Shown in pieces: positions 1 to 11,101 of a stretch of DNA of 64,000 bases; the stretch's first letter is position 1; every line of letters begins with the position of its first letter. Made by a program: the position numbers and the translations under genes. The DNA comes from Halothiobacillus sp. (GTDB lineage Bacteria > Pseudomonadota > Gammaproteobacteria > JAAZVP01), in NCBI GenBank assembly GCA_018623495.1, contig JAAZVP010000004.1:1-64000 (forward strand), given 5' to 3'. Below the pieces are notes generated by a model. That model made no database searches. It saw nothing but the letters and a program-made list of their open reading frames with translations, and was not told the DNA's origin.

Positions 1-255
1 CGTCCGGGCCTGTTTATGGATGGTGGTGCCGCTCAACTGACTTCTCCTCGGCGTTCGGCTCGCAGGGTCTCACCCAGCTCCTGCAATGCGAAGCGGGCCC
101 GGAACAGAGCGTAGCTCCTTGGAGGTACATGATCACTCAGGTCGCAACACATATGGTTGCCGAAAAGCGCGGGGTATTTCCGCCGGCTTTCCCCCGAGAA
201 TATCAAACGCCCCGGTGCCTGGCGTGCGGGACCGGCCCAATCAAGGGTGGCTGCT

Positions 256-1623
<1,368 letters not shown>

Positions 1624-1719
1624 GGCCTGTCGGTCCTTTGACACGCCGCGGCCGGGCGGGCCCCGTCGGCTTCCCGGGGATCGCCTGCAAACCCCTTCGA
1701 GACGCCTTTCCCGAGAAAC

Positions 1720-1735
1720 TGGCCCGGTTCCTGCT
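1720..1735 (+). promoter_or_regulatory. Predicted sigma-54 (RpoN) promoter of the fliE operon
   Basis: TGGCCCGGTTCCTGCT: -24 GG and -12 GC separated by exactly 10 nt, about 40 bp upstream of fliE. Confidence 0.6.
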
Positions 1736-1776
1736 AAAACGGGGTCGGAGCAGAATCTCGTTGGGGGGAATCCGGC

Positions 1777-2130
1777 ATGAGCGACATGAGCGTGGATCAG
1801 ATCCTGTCCCAGATGCGCGCCATGAAGGCCCAGATGGACGCCAGCCGTCCGCTGGAGCCGGGCGCGGGGGCGGCCCAGGGGACCCAGGGGGTGCGTCCGG
1901 CCGACCAGGGGGATTTCTCCAACCTGCTGAAGAATGCCATCGACGGGGTCAACGAGACCCAGAAGACCAGCGGCGACCTGACCAAGGCCTTCGAGGCCGG
2001 CGCACCCGATGTCAGCCTGGCCGAGGTGATGGTGGCCAAGCAGAAGGCCAGCCTGTCCTTCACCGCGATGAGCCAGGTGCGCAACAAGGTCGTCGAGGCC
2101 TACAAGGAAATCATGAACATGCCGGTGTAA
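1777..2130 (+). CDS. fliE: Flagellar hook-basal body complex protein FliE
   Basis: C-terminal signature VMVAKQKASLSFTAMSQVRNKVVEAYKEIMNMPV; synteny with fliF. Confidence 0.95.
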   Translation: MSDMSVDQILSQMRAMKAQMDASRPLEPGAGAAQGTQGVRPADQGDFSNLLKNAIDGVNETQKTSGDLTKAFEAGAPDVSLAEVMVAKQKASLSFTAMSQVRNKVVEAYKEIMNMPV

Positions 2131-2157
2131 CGGCGGACTCGCAGAGGGTGAGCGAAA

Positions 2158-3912
2158 ATGGCGGAAGCACAACGGCAGTTGCAGACGGTGGGCGCGGGCG
2201 CCGGTGAGGGCGGTGCCGCGGCCGGCGGCGCGGACACGGGCTTTTTCAATCGCCTCGAGGCCTTCAGCCGCAGCCAGGCGTTCCGCCAGCTGTCCGCCCT
2301 GGTGGGCCTGGCGGCCGTGGCGGCGGTGATCGGCGCGATGATCCTGTGGTCGCAGAAGCCCTCGATGGCCCCCCTGTATGCCGATCTCGCCGACCAGGAG
2401 GCCGCCGAGGTGACCAAGGCGCTGCGCCAGACCGGCATCCCCTTCGAGATCGATTCCGCCACGGGCCAGGTGATGGTCCCGCGTGACCGGGTGCACGAGG
2501 CCCGCATGCAGCTCGCCGGCCAGGGCCTGCCCAATTCCAGCGGCGGCCCGCTGGGCCTGGAGTTCCTCCAGCAGGAGCAGGCGCTGGGCACCAGCCAGTT
2601 CATGGAGACCAAGCGCTACCAGCATGCCCTGGAGGTGGAGCTGGCCCGCTCGGTGACCAAGCTCTCGCCCGTGGAGAAGAGCCGCGTGCACCTCGCCCTG
2701 CCCGAGGAGTCGGTGTTCGTCCGCGATCGCACGCCGCCGTCGGCCTCGGTGCTGGTGCACCTCTTCCCCGGCCGGACCCTGAGCGACGGCCAGGTGGCCG
2801 CCATCGTCCACCTGGTGTCCTCCAGCATCCCCCACATGACCGCCGAGGGCGTCACCGTGGTCGACCAGCAGGGGCGAATGCTCAGCAACACCGGTGCCGA
2901 CGGCCTGGGCCTCAGCGACCGCCAGTACGACTATCAGCGCAAGGTCGAGGACGACTATGCCAGCAGGATCGAGCGCCTGTTGACACCGGTGGTCGGCCAG
3001 GGCCGCGTGCAGGCCTCGGTTTCGGCCAAGCTGGACTTCTCCCGGCGCGAACAGACCCGCGAGAGCTATGGCCCCGAGGAGGGCGTGGTCCGCAGCGAGC
3101 AGGTTTCCGAGCGCCAGCGTCGGTTCACCGACGTGGCCGGCGGCGTACCGGGCGCACTCTCCAACCAGCCGCCCGGGGCCGGCACTACCCAGCCCCAGGA
3201 CGGCGAGGGCCTCTCCGTCGAGGACATGGAGAAGCTCGCCGAGTTGCCGCCGGCCAATTCCCAGACCGACACGACGCGCAACTACGAGGTGGACCGCACG
3301 CTCAGCCATGTCCAGTCGGCGCGCGGCGAGGTCGAGAAACTGACGGTCGCGGTTGTGGTCGACAACAAGATGGTGCCCAATGACGAGGGTGTGCTCGAGC
3401 CGCAGCCGCTGACGGAGACGGAGATCGAGGAGCTCCGCCAGCTGGTCCGCGAGGCCGTCGGTTTCGACGCCGAGCGAGGGGATCGGATCACCATCACCAA
3501 CACCCCCTTCGTCCGCGAGGAGATCGAGGCGCCGCCGGCCGAGCCCATCTGGAAGCAGGACTGGATCTGGAACGTGGCCAAGCAGGTGCTGGTGGGCCTG
3601 GTGGTGATCTATCTCTTCTTCGCCTACGTTCGCCCGCTGCTCAAGCGCGCCGGCGGCGCGGGCGGCGGCGGCCGGGCCGAGGAGCAGCCCGCCCTGGAGG
3701 GGGCCGGCGGCGCGGGCCCCGGTGGCGAGGGCCTGGCCGAGGACCGCCTGAGCCTGGGCGGCCAGACCCAGCAGCCGCCCTCCGAGGACGAGCAGATCCT
3801 GCGGCTCTCCGAGCAGCCCAACTACGAGCGCAAGCTCACCGAGCTGCGCAAGATGGTCGACCAGGATCCCAAGCGCCTGACCAGCGTGATCAAGAAGTGG
3901 GCGGAGGAGTGA
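2158..3912 (+). CDS. fliF: Flagellar MS-ring protein FliF
   Basis: YADLADQEAAEVTKALRQTGIPFEI, two TM segments, C-terminal FliG-binding tail. Confidence 0.96.
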   Translation: MAEAQRQLQTVGAGAGEGGAAAGGADTGFFNRLEAFSRSQAFRQLSALVGLAAVAAVIGAMILWSQKPSMAPLYADLADQEAAEVTKALRQTGIPFEIDSATGQVMVPRDRVHEARMQLAGQGLPNSSGGPLGLEFLQQEQALGTSQFMETKRYQHALEVELARSVTKLSPVEKSRVHLALPEESVFVRDRTPPSASVLVHLFPGRTLSDGQVAAIVHLVSSSIPHMTAEGVTVVDQQGRMLSNTGADGLGLSDRQYDYQRKVEDDYASRIERLLTPVVGQGRVQASVSAKLDFSRREQTRESYGPEEGVVRSEQVSERQRRFTDVAGGVPGALSNQPPGAGTTQPQDGEGLSVEDMEKLAELPPANSQTDTTRNYEVDRTLSHVQSARGEVEKLTVAVVVDNKMVPNDEGVLEPQPLTETEIEELRQLVREAVGFDAERGDRITITNTPFVREEIEAPPAEPIWKQDWIWNVAKQVLVGLVVIYLFFAYVRPLLKRAGGAGGGGRAEEQPALEGAGGAGPGGEGLAEDRLSLGGQTQQPPSEDEQILRLSEQPNYERKLTELRKMVDQDPKRLTSVIKKWAEE

Positions 3913-3913
3913 C

Positions 3914-4939
3914 ATGGCCGAAGCCGAGAGCGGAAACCTCCCCGAACTGAGCGGTCCCCAGCGTGCGGCAGTGCTGCTGATGGTGCTGGGCGAGGGCAGC
4001 GCGACCAAGATCTTCCAGCAGCTCGACCCGCGCGAGGTGCAGCTGGTGGGCCAGGCGATGTCCTCCATGCCGCGGCTGACCCAGAAGGAGATCGAGACCA
4101 TCGTGGAGAGCTTCATCCACGAGCTCGAGGACGAGAGCGGTCTCTCGCTGGGTGCCTCCGACTACATGCGCAACGTGCTCTCCTCGGCGCTGGGCGCGGA
4201 CAAGGCCGAGGGCATCCTCGAACGCATCACGGCCGGCGAAGAGGGCGCGGACACCCGCAATCTCGCGGCCCTGAAGTGGATGGATGCCCGCGCCGTGGCC
4301 GAGATCGTGCGCCACGAGCACCCCCAGATCATCGCCACCGTCCTCTCTCACCTCGACGGCGACCAGTCCGCCGAGGTCCTCGGCCTGCTGCCCGAGAACA
4401 TGCGTTCCGACATCGTCATGCGCGTGGCCACCCTCGAGCGCATCCCGCCCAGCGCGCTTTCCGAGCTCAACGAGGTGATGGAGCAGCGGGTCGCCGGCGA
4501 CACCACCTTCCAGTCCTCCAAGGTCGGCGGCGTGCAGGTGGCGGCCAACATCCTCGGCAATCTCGAGGGCTCCACCGAGGAGACCATCATGGAGGACATC
4601 CGCGAGAGCGACGAGGAGCTCGGCGACCGCATCGAGGACCTGATGTTCGTCTTCGAGGACCTGCTGGAGGTGGAGGATCGCTCCATGCAGACACTGATGC
4701 GCGAAGTGAACACCGAGACCCTGACCAAGGCGCTCAAGGGCGCGGATACCGAGCTCAAGGAAAAGTTCTTCTCCAACATGTCCTCGCGCGCCGCCGAGAT
4801 GCTGCGCGACGACCTGGAGGCCATGGGCCCGGTGAAGCTCTCCGACGTGGAAGGCGCGCAGAAGGAGATCCTGGCGACCGCCAAGCGCCTGGAGGAGTCC
4901 GGCGAGATCACCCTGGGTGGTGGAGAGGACTATGTCTGA
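3914..4939 (+). CDS. fliG: Flagellar motor switch protein FliG
   Basis: EHPQIIATVLSHLD and MFVFEDLLEVEDRSMQTLMREV motifs. Confidence 0.97.
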   Translation: MAEAESGNLPELSGPQRAAVLLMVLGEGSATKIFQQLDPREVQLVGQAMSSMPRLTQKEIETIVESFIHELEDESGLSLGASDYMRNVLSSALGADKAEGILERITAGEEGADTRNLAALKWMDARAVAEIVRHEHPQIIATVLSHLDGDQSAEVLGLLPENMRSDIVMRVATLERIPPSALSELNEVMEQRVAGDTTFQSSKVGGVQVAANILGNLEGSTEETIMEDIRESDEELGDRIEDLMFVFEDLLEVEDRSMQTLMREVNTETLTKALKGADTELKEKFFSNMSSRAAEMLRDDLEAMGPVKLSDVEGAQKEILATAKRLEESGEITLGGGEDYV

Positions 4940-5594
4940 TCCTGGCAAGATCATCGAGCGGGACCGCGTCGTCGAGCCGGCGCGGTGGCAACAGTCGCTG
5001 GAGGCGGCCGCGCCCGCCGAGGGCGCCGAGGCCGCGGAGGCGGAGCCCGAGCCGGCGCTCCCCCCGGAGGAGTACGAGGCCCTGCGCGAGCAGGCGCGGG
5101 AAGAGGGCCACCGGGCGGGCTACCAGGCCGGCTTCGAGGAAGGCGAGGCGGCCGGTCGCGAGGCCGTCGAGCAGCGCGCCGAGCGGCTCGAGCAGCTGCT
5201 CGGGCACCTGGCCCGACCGCTGGCGGCCGTGGACCGCGAGGTGGAGGACCAGCTCGAGCAGCTGGCCGTGGTGCTCGCCAAGCAGATCGTGCGCCGCGAG
5301 TTGCACATCCAGCCCGACCAGATCGTGGCCACCGTGCGCGAGGCCGTGGGCATGCTCCCCGCCGCCGAGCGACGGATCGAGGTACACGTCCATCCCGAGG
5401 ACGCCGAGCTGCTGCGCACGCAGGCGACCGGCGGCGGGGACGGCGCCTGGGAGATCGTCGAGGATCCGTCGTTGACCCGCGGCGGCTGCCGCGTGGAGTC
5501 CGGGCCGGCGAGCGTGGACGCGACCCTCGAGCGCCAGCTGGGCCAGCTCGCCGCCCGCCTGCTGGGTGACGAGCGCGAGGAGGAAGAGGCATGA
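4932..5594 (+). CDS. fliH: Flagellar assembly protein FliH
   Basis: Overlaps the fliG stop; [26 protein letters not shown]. Confidence 0.92.
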   Translation: MSDPGKIIERDRVVEPARWQQSLEAAAPAEGAEAAEAEPEPALPPEEYEALREQAREEGHRAGYQAGFEEGEAAGREAVEQRAERLEQLLGHLARPLAAVDREVEDQLEQLAVVLAKQIVRRELHIQPDQIVATVREAVGMLPAAERRIEVHVHPEDAELLRTQATGGGDGAWEIVEDPSLTRGGCRVESGPASVDATLERQLGQLAARLLGDEREEEEA

Positions 5595-6946
5595 GCGTCG
5601 CCGACCCCGAGAGCGCCGGCCGTCGCTGGGCCGAGGCCCTGGCCGGTGCCCGCGAGAAACTGGACAGCGGACCGCTGATGCAGGCCGAGGGCGCGCTCAC
5701 CCGCATGGTGGGCCTGACCCTGGAGGCCGAGGGTTGCCGGGCCGGCATCGGCGACGTCTGCGAGGTCCACCCCCCGGGCGGCGAGGTGATCGAGACCGAG
5801 GTGGTGGGCTTTACCGGCGAGCGGATCTATCTCATGCCCACCGGCGACCCCCGTGGGCTGGTGCCCGGGGCCCGGGTGGTCCCCACCGGCCAGAAGTCGC
5901 GCGTACCGGTGGGCGAGGCCCTGCTGGGCCGGGTGCTGGACGGCGCCGGTCGGCCCCTGGACGGCCGGGGCCCGCTGCGGGCCGCGGGCAAGACCACCAT
6001 GGCGGGGCGCCCGATCAACCCGCTGGAACGTCGCCCGGTGCGCGAGCCCCTCGACGTGGGCGTGCGTTCCATCAACGGCCTGTTGACGGTGGGCCGCGGC
6101 CAGCGCATGGGTCTGTTCGCCGGCTCCGGGGTGGGCAAGAGTGTCCTGCTGGGGATGATGACCCGCTACACCGAGGCCGACGTGATCGTGGTGGGGCTGA
6201 TCGGCGAGCGGGGCCGCGAGGTGCGCGAATTCGTCGCCGACATCCTCGGCGAGGAGGGCCTGGAGCGGGCGGTGGTGGTCGCCGCGCCGGCGGACAACTC
6301 GCCGTTGATGCGCATCCACGGGGCGATGCTCGCCACCCGCCTGGCCGAGTACTACCGCGACCAGGGGCTCAACGTGCTGCTGCTGATGGACTCGCTGACG
6401 CGCTTTTCCCAGGCCCAGCGCGAGATCGCCCTGGCCATCGGCGAGCCGCCCGCCACCAAGGGCTATCCGCCGTCGGTGTTCGCCCGCCTGCCCCAGCTGG
6501 TGGAGCGGGCCGGCAACGCCGAGGCCGAGGGTGGCACCATGACGGCTTTCTACACCGTGTTGGTGGAGGGCGACGACCAGAACGACCCGGTGGCCGATTC
6601 CGCCCGCGCGATCCTCGACGGCCACATCGTCCTCTCGCGGCGGATCGCCGAGCGCGGCCGCTACCCGGCGATCGACGTGGAGGCCTCCATCAGCCGGGTG
6701 ATGACGGGGATCGTGCCGCGCGAGCAGCGCGACCTGGCGATGCAGTTCAAGGAGCTGTTGTCGACCTACAATCAGAACAGGGACCTGATCAGCGTGGGGG
6801 CCTACGAACAGGGCTCCGATCCGGCGGTGGACGAGGCCATCGCCATGCACGACGAACTGGAACGCTATCTCGCCCAGGACATCGAGGAATCCGTGAGCCT
6901 GGACGAGTCGGTGGACGAACTGGCCGCGATCCTGCAGAGGGCATAA
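5591..6946 (+). CDS. fliI: Flagellum-specific ATP synthase FliI
   Basis: Walker [26 protein letters not shown]. Confidence 0.97.
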   Translation: MSVADPESAGRRWAEALAGAREKLDSGPLMQAEGALTRMVGLTLEAEGCRAGIGDVCEVHPPGGEVIETEVVGFTGERIYLMPTGDPRGLVPGARVVPTGQKSRVPVGEALLGRVLDGAGRPLDGRGPLRAAGKTTMAGRPINPLERRPVREPLDVGVRSINGLLTVGRGQRMGLFAGSGVGKSVLLGMMTRYTEADVIVVGLIGERGREVREFVADILGEEGLERAVVVAAPADNSPLMRIHGAMLATRLAEYYRDQGLNVLLLMDSLTRFSQAQREIALAIGEPPATKGYPPSVFARLPQLVERAGNAEAEGGTMTAFYTVLVEGDDQNDPVADSARAILDGHIVLSRRIAERGRYPAIDVEASISRVMTGIVPREQRDLAMQFKELLSTYNQNRDLISVGAYEQGSDPAVDEAIAMHDELERYLAQDIEESVSLDESVDELAAILQRA

Positions 6947-6949
6947 GCC

Positions 6950-7384
6950 ATGAGCCGAGCAAGTCGAATGCAACCGGTCCAGCGCCACGCGCGCCAGCGG
7001 GAGGACCGCGCCGCGCGCGAGATGCGCGAGTCGCAGACACGCCTGGAGCAGCAGGAGCAGCAGCTCGAGCTGCTCCGGCAATACCGCGAGGAGTACCTGC
7101 GCAACTGGCAGGTGACCAGTGGCGCGGGCGTCTCCATGGTGCAGATGCGCAACTACCGGAGCTTCCTGGAACGCATCGGGAGCGCCCTCGAGCAGCAGCA
7201 GGCGGCGGTCCAGGGTGCCCGGGAGGACCTCGAGCGGGCCCGCAACGGCTGGCTCTCCCGGCGTCGGCGCCGGGAGGCGGTGAGCAAGGTGCAGCAGCGA
7301 CTGGGCGAAGAGGAACGCCGCGACTGGCAACGCCGCGAGCAGAAGGAAACCGACGACTGGGTGGCGGCCAACAGTGGCCGCTGA
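6950..7384 (+). CDS. fliJ: Flagellar export chaperone FliJ
   Basis: Coiled-coil 144-aa protein directly after fliI. Confidence 0.88.
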   Translation: MSRASRMQPVQRHARQREDRAAREMRESQTRLEQQEQQLELLRQYREEYLRNWQVTSGAGVSMVQMRNYRSFLERIGSALEQQQAAVQGAREDLERARNGWLSRRRRREAVSKVQQRLGEEERRDWQRREQKETDDWVAANSGR

Positions 7385-7402
7385 ACCCCGGAGGCATGAA
7401 AA

Positions 7403-9367
7403 ATGGCAGAGATCGGCATGAAATCCCTGATGGTCGAGGGCGCCGGCCGCGGCGAGGGTCGTGGCGGGGCCGCCGACAAGGGCGGTGACGCGAAGGGGGA
7501 CGCCTTCGGACGCGTCTTCGCCCGGACCTCCGGCAAGGGCACGGCGGGTGACCGGTCGGACACCGGTGCCGGCGAACCCGGACGCCAGTCGGGACCGCCG
7601 GCCGACCCGGCTCGCGCGCCCGGCGCCGGTGGGGCGTCCGGGAACGGCAAGGGGACCGCGGAGTCGGCGGCGGGCGAACCCGGCGAGGAGAATGCCGGGA
7701 CCGCCGATGCCGGCTCGCGCAAGGGGGATCCCCGGGGCGAGCCGGGAGACGGCCGAGCGACCGGCCTGCCGGCTGTTCTTGCCGAGGCCGAGACCCGGGT
7801 GGCGCGTGGCGAGTCCGCGGCCGGGGGCGCCGGCGAGGGCAAGGCGCGGGGTGCCGACGCGGTCGAGGCCGGCCCGGTGGCCCGGCGGGGCCAGCCGGCC
7901 GAAGGTCGGGCCGACGCGGCACCGGCGCGCGCGACGCAGGCCGAGGTGGCCGCGCGCACGAACCCGGAGGGAGCAGCGTCGTCGCTCCGTGCCGGGGAAT
8001 CCGCCCGCCCGGCCGACCGTGACGGCGTGGTCGAGGCGGCGCTGCGTGCGGCCGCCAACGGCAAGGCCCGGGCAACGGCGGATTCCGCCGCCCAGGCCGG
8101 GCGTCAATCCGCCGACGCCGGCCCGGCCCCGGGCAAACCGGGGGCCGAGGGCGTCGGTGCAGGCCTCGACCGGAAAGGCCTGAACAAGGAGGCTGCCCGG
8201 CAGGCCGCCGCCCAGCGGGCGACGGCCGAGGGCGAGGCCCGCTTGCGGGGACCGGATGCCCCGGCGCTGCAGGCGACCGCGGGCGGTGATCGAGCGGGGC
8301 GTTCACCGGTGGCCGATGCGGTCGGTGCCGTGCTCGAGGCGCGCCAGTCCCCGCGGGGCCCGGGCACCGAAGTGGCGGGCGCGGCCCGCGCTGCCAACGG
8401 AGCCCGTGGCGAGGGCGGCCGCGAGTCGCCTGGGCTCTTCGAGCACTTTAACGGCGCCCTGCGCAGCGGCGAGTCCCCGCGTTCGCCGGTGGCCGATGCG
8501 GTCGGTGCCGTGCTCGAGGCGCGCCAGTCCCCGCGGGGCCCGGGCACCGAAGTGGCGGGCGCGGCCCGCGCTGCCAACGGAGCCCGTGGCGAGGGCGGCC
8601 GCGAGTCGCCGGGGCTCTCCGAGCGCTTCTATGCCGCCCTGCGCAGCGGGGAATCCCCGGCGGCCGGCGGCCCGCAGGGCGAGAAGGGCCCCGACCTGGC
8701 CCAGCTCTTCGGCCAGCGTTCCCCGGCCGCGCCGTCGGCCGAGGCGGCGCGGGCCGCCCTGGCGGCCGAGGCCGGTCGGACACCGCCACCGGCCGATGCC
8801 GGGGCCCGGACCGCGGCCTGGGCGGAGGCCGCGGACGCCGCCGCGGAGACGCGCTCGGCCGAGGGTGGCGGCTTCTGGCGCGATGCGGGTGGCGCCGGCG
8901 GGGCGCGACCGACGGTGCAGGCGACGGTCAACGTGCCCGTGGGCCAGCAGGGCTTCGACCAGGCCGTGGGCCAGAAGGTGGCCTGGGCCATCAACCAGAA
9001 CGCCGGCAGTGCCCAGCTGCAGCTCAACCCGCGTCACCTGGGGCCGCTGGACGTGCAGATCGACACCCAGGGCGAGCAGGCCACCATCCACTTCGCCGCC
9101 CAGAATGCCGGTACCCGCGAGGCCATCGAGGCGAGCCTGCCGCGCCTGCGGGAGATCCTCGCCGACCAGGGCTTCTCCGAGGTGGACGTGCAGGTGGGCC
9201 AGCAGGGTGCCGGCCAGGGCGAGACCGAGGAAGGGGCTGACGAGCAGGCCGGCGGGGGTGCCGGCGTCCCGGCCGGCGGTGCCGAGGGCGAGACCGCCGG
9301 TGACCGGGCCGTCGGCGAGGGGCACTCGGGCGTGATGACCTCGACCGGGGTCGACTACTTCGCCTGA
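7403..9367 (+). CDS. fliK: Flagellar hook-length control protein FliK
   Basis: C-terminal Flg_hook domain (LQLNPRHLGPLDVQIDTQGEQATIHFAAQNAGTREAIEASLPRLREILADQGF); low-complexity N-terminus. Confidence 0.92.
   Translation: MAEIGMKSLMVEGAGRGEGRGGAADKGGDAKGDAFGRVFARTSGKGTAGDRSDTGAGEPGRQSGPPADPARAPGAGGASGNGKGTAESAAGEPGEENAGTADAGSRKGDPRGEPGDGRATGLPAVLAEAETRVARGESAAGGAGEGKARGADAVEAGPVARRGQPAEGRADAAPARATQAEVAARTNPEGAASSLRAGESARPADRDGVVEAALRAAANGKARATADSAAQAGRQSADAGPAPGKPGAEGVGAGLDRKGLNKEAARQAAAQRATAEGEARLRGPDAPALQATAGGDRAGRSPVADAVGAVLEARQSPRGPGTEVAGAARAANGARGEGGRESPGLFEHFNGALRSGESPRSPVADAVGAVLEARQSPRGPGTEVAGAARAANGARGEGGRESPGLSERFYAALRSGESPAAGGPQGEKGPDLAQLFGQRSPAAPSAEAARAALAAEAGRTPPPADAGARTAAWAEAADAAAETRSAEGGGFWRDAGGAGGARPTVQATVNVPVGQQGFDQAVGQKVAWAINQNAGSAQLQLNPRHLGPLDVQIDTQGEQATIHFAAQNAGTREAIEASLPRLREILADQGFSEVDVQVGQQGAGQGETEEGADEQAGGGAGVPAGGAEGETAGDRAVGEGHSGVMTSTGVDYFA
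8302..8660 (+). repeat. 180-bp direct tandem duplication (2 copies) inside fliK
   Basis: Line 8341-8400 is identical to 8521-8580, with near-identical flanks. Confidence 0.95.
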
Positions 9368-9930
9368 GGCGATGGCCGAGGGTCGTCCCCGGGCACGTCG
9401 GTGGCCGGGGCGAAGCCCGGGTCGGTGGCCGCGCGCCAGCTGAAGACGAGCAGTGCCACCAGCCCCCAGGTCAGCCCCAGGACCACCCCGGCATCGACGA
9501 TGCCCCGCCAGGGCTGGGGCAGCAACCGCACCAGCAGCACCAGCGTGATCACCCCGCCGGTGATGCTGGTGGCCACGATCCGTCGCCTGGACGTGGCGTG
9601 GATGAAGCCCATGCAGAACAGCGGGGCGAGCAGCAGGTGATCGGCCCGGGGGTGGCGCGCGAGGTAGCGGGCACGGGCGGCCACCCGCGGCGAAAAGGCC
9701 TTCTGGAAGCCGCGGTAGCCCTCGGCATGGGCCATGAACAGGATCCAGACCGCGGCGAAGACCCCGTGGTACCACTGCCAGGGGCTGGCCAGGGCCTCCA
9801 GCGACAGCGGCGCCAGGCGAAAGACGGCGTAGCCCAGCAGTGCGGCCACGCCGGCCACGCCCCAGGCCGCTCCCAGTTTCCCGCTCATCCTTCTGCCTTC
9901 CCCGGTCATCGTTTTTCCTCCTCCGGTCAT
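9355..9930 (-). CDS. Predicted multi-TM membrane protein of unknown function
   Basis: ORF with several hydrophobic segments; convergent with fliK. Confidence 0.65.
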   Translation of the reverse strand: MTGGGKTMTGEGRRMSGKLGAAWGVAGVAALLGYAVFRLAPLSLEALASPWQWYHGVFAAVWILFMAHAEGYRGFQKAFSPRVAARARYLARHPRADHLLLAPLFCMGFIHATSRRRIVATSITGGVITLVLLVRLLPQPWRGIVDAGVVLGLTWGLVALLVFSWRAATDPGFAPATDVPGDDPRPSPQAK

Positions 9931-10349
9931 CGCGTTCGCACCAGCAGCGTCCTGCTCAGGCGGTCGTGCCAGGCCAGCCGGTCGCGGTCCGCCAGCACCC
10001 AGAGAAAACCCAGCCCCAGCACCAGCCAGGACAGCGCTGCGGTCACCGCCCGCAGCAGGGCCCGGCCCGCGCCCGGACGCCTCCCACGGGCGTCGCGCAC
10101 GGCGATGCCCCAGGCCCGCATGCCCAGGGTCTGCCCCTTGCCGGCCCAGAAACCCGCGAAGAAGAGCAGTGCCCAGGCCGCGAGGTAGGCCTGGTAGAGC
10201 GGCTGCCAGGGGGATTCGGGCCCGATGGCCTGGCCGCCGGTGAGCGGCAGCAGCACCGCGGTGGCCACCACCAGGATCGCCGCCAGCAGCAGCGTGTCGT
10301 AGACGACCGCCCCCAGGCGTCGCAACAGCCCCACGTCGCTGGCCGGCAT
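9927..10349 (-). CDS. RDD family membrane protein
   Basis: RRLGAVVYDTLLLAAILV...GKGQTLGMRAWGIAVRD...WLVLGLGFLW. Confidence 0.88.
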   Translation of the reverse strand: MPASDVGLLRRLGAVVYDTLLLAAILVVATAVLLPLTGGQAIGPESPWQPLYQAYLAAWALLFFAGFWAGKGQTLGMRAWGIAVRDARGRRPGAGRALLRAVTAALSWLVLGLGFLWVLADRDRLAWHDRLSRTLLVRTR

Positions 10350-11101
10350 CAGCTGTCCCCGTCCTCCTGCTCCACGGGGAAGGCCTCGATCAGCAGCCCG
10401 AAGCGGGGGTGGTCGAGGTAGTGGAGCTTTTCGCTGCGCATGCGACGACTCTGGCGCAGGGCGTGATCGCGGACGAAGGGCAGTTGCAGGGTGTAGCCGG
10501 ACTCGGTGATCTCGCGGCGAGCGATGTCGCGAAAGACCAGGTCGGTGTCGACGTGCAGATAGCGGCTCAGTCGCACGGACAGGGTGCCGTCGAGTTCCTC
10601 CACCGGGCCCGCGGGCAGGTCCAGGGCGCCCCGGGCCGCCCAGGGGTGCTCGGACTCGGCCGCCGCCGCCTCCACCCGCGCGCGCAGGTCCTCGCCGCCG
10701 TGCAGGCGGATGCGCGGGGCAGCGGCCTCCGGCACCAGCCGTTGTCGCCAGGCGGCATGCAGGAGGACGCGGTAGTCGCGGCCGCGCTGGAGGCGGGCGG
10801 CGACGCGGTCGAGGCGGTAGTCGTCGCCGCCCAGGGGAATCACCGGGCGCTCGGCGGAGACCGCGGCCTCCTCCAGCGCGTGCACCACCACGCCCGATTC
10901 GTCCTCGCCGGCGGCGGCCGGCCGGCGCAATTCGATGGCCCCGGCCAGCTCGGGGCGGCGCTTCGCCGGGGGTTCGGGGTCGTGGCCGTCGAGGTGTTCG
11001 AAGACGATCACCTCGAGGTCGTAGACCCGCGCCTCCTGGGCGGCCGCCGGCAGGCCGAGGGCGGCGAGGAGGAGGCCGACGAGGACGACCCGGCGCGTCA
11101 C
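10349..11101 (-). CDS. CsiV-like periplasmic protein
   Basis: Signal peptide, YDLEVIVFEHLD, C-terminal YLDHPRFGLLIEAFPVE; GTG start overlaps the mfd stop (GTGA). Confidence 0.75.
   Translation of the reverse strand: MTRRVVLVGLLLAALGLPAAAQEARVYDLEVIVFEHLDGHDPEPPAKRRPELAGAIELRRPAAAGEDESGVVVHALEEAAVSAERPVIPLGGDDYRLDRVAARLQRGRDYRVLLHAAWRQRLVPEAAAPRIRLHGGEDLRARVEAAAAESEHPWAARGALDLPAGPVEELDGTLSVRLSRYLHVDTDLVFRDIARREITESGYTLQLPFVRDHALRQSRRMRSEKLHYLDHPRFGLLIEAFPVEQEDGDS

Noticed and set aside
5120-8107. 995-aa minus-strand ORF opposite fliH-fliK
   Set aside because: Shadow ORF; the sense strand carries recognisable FliH, FliI and FliJ.
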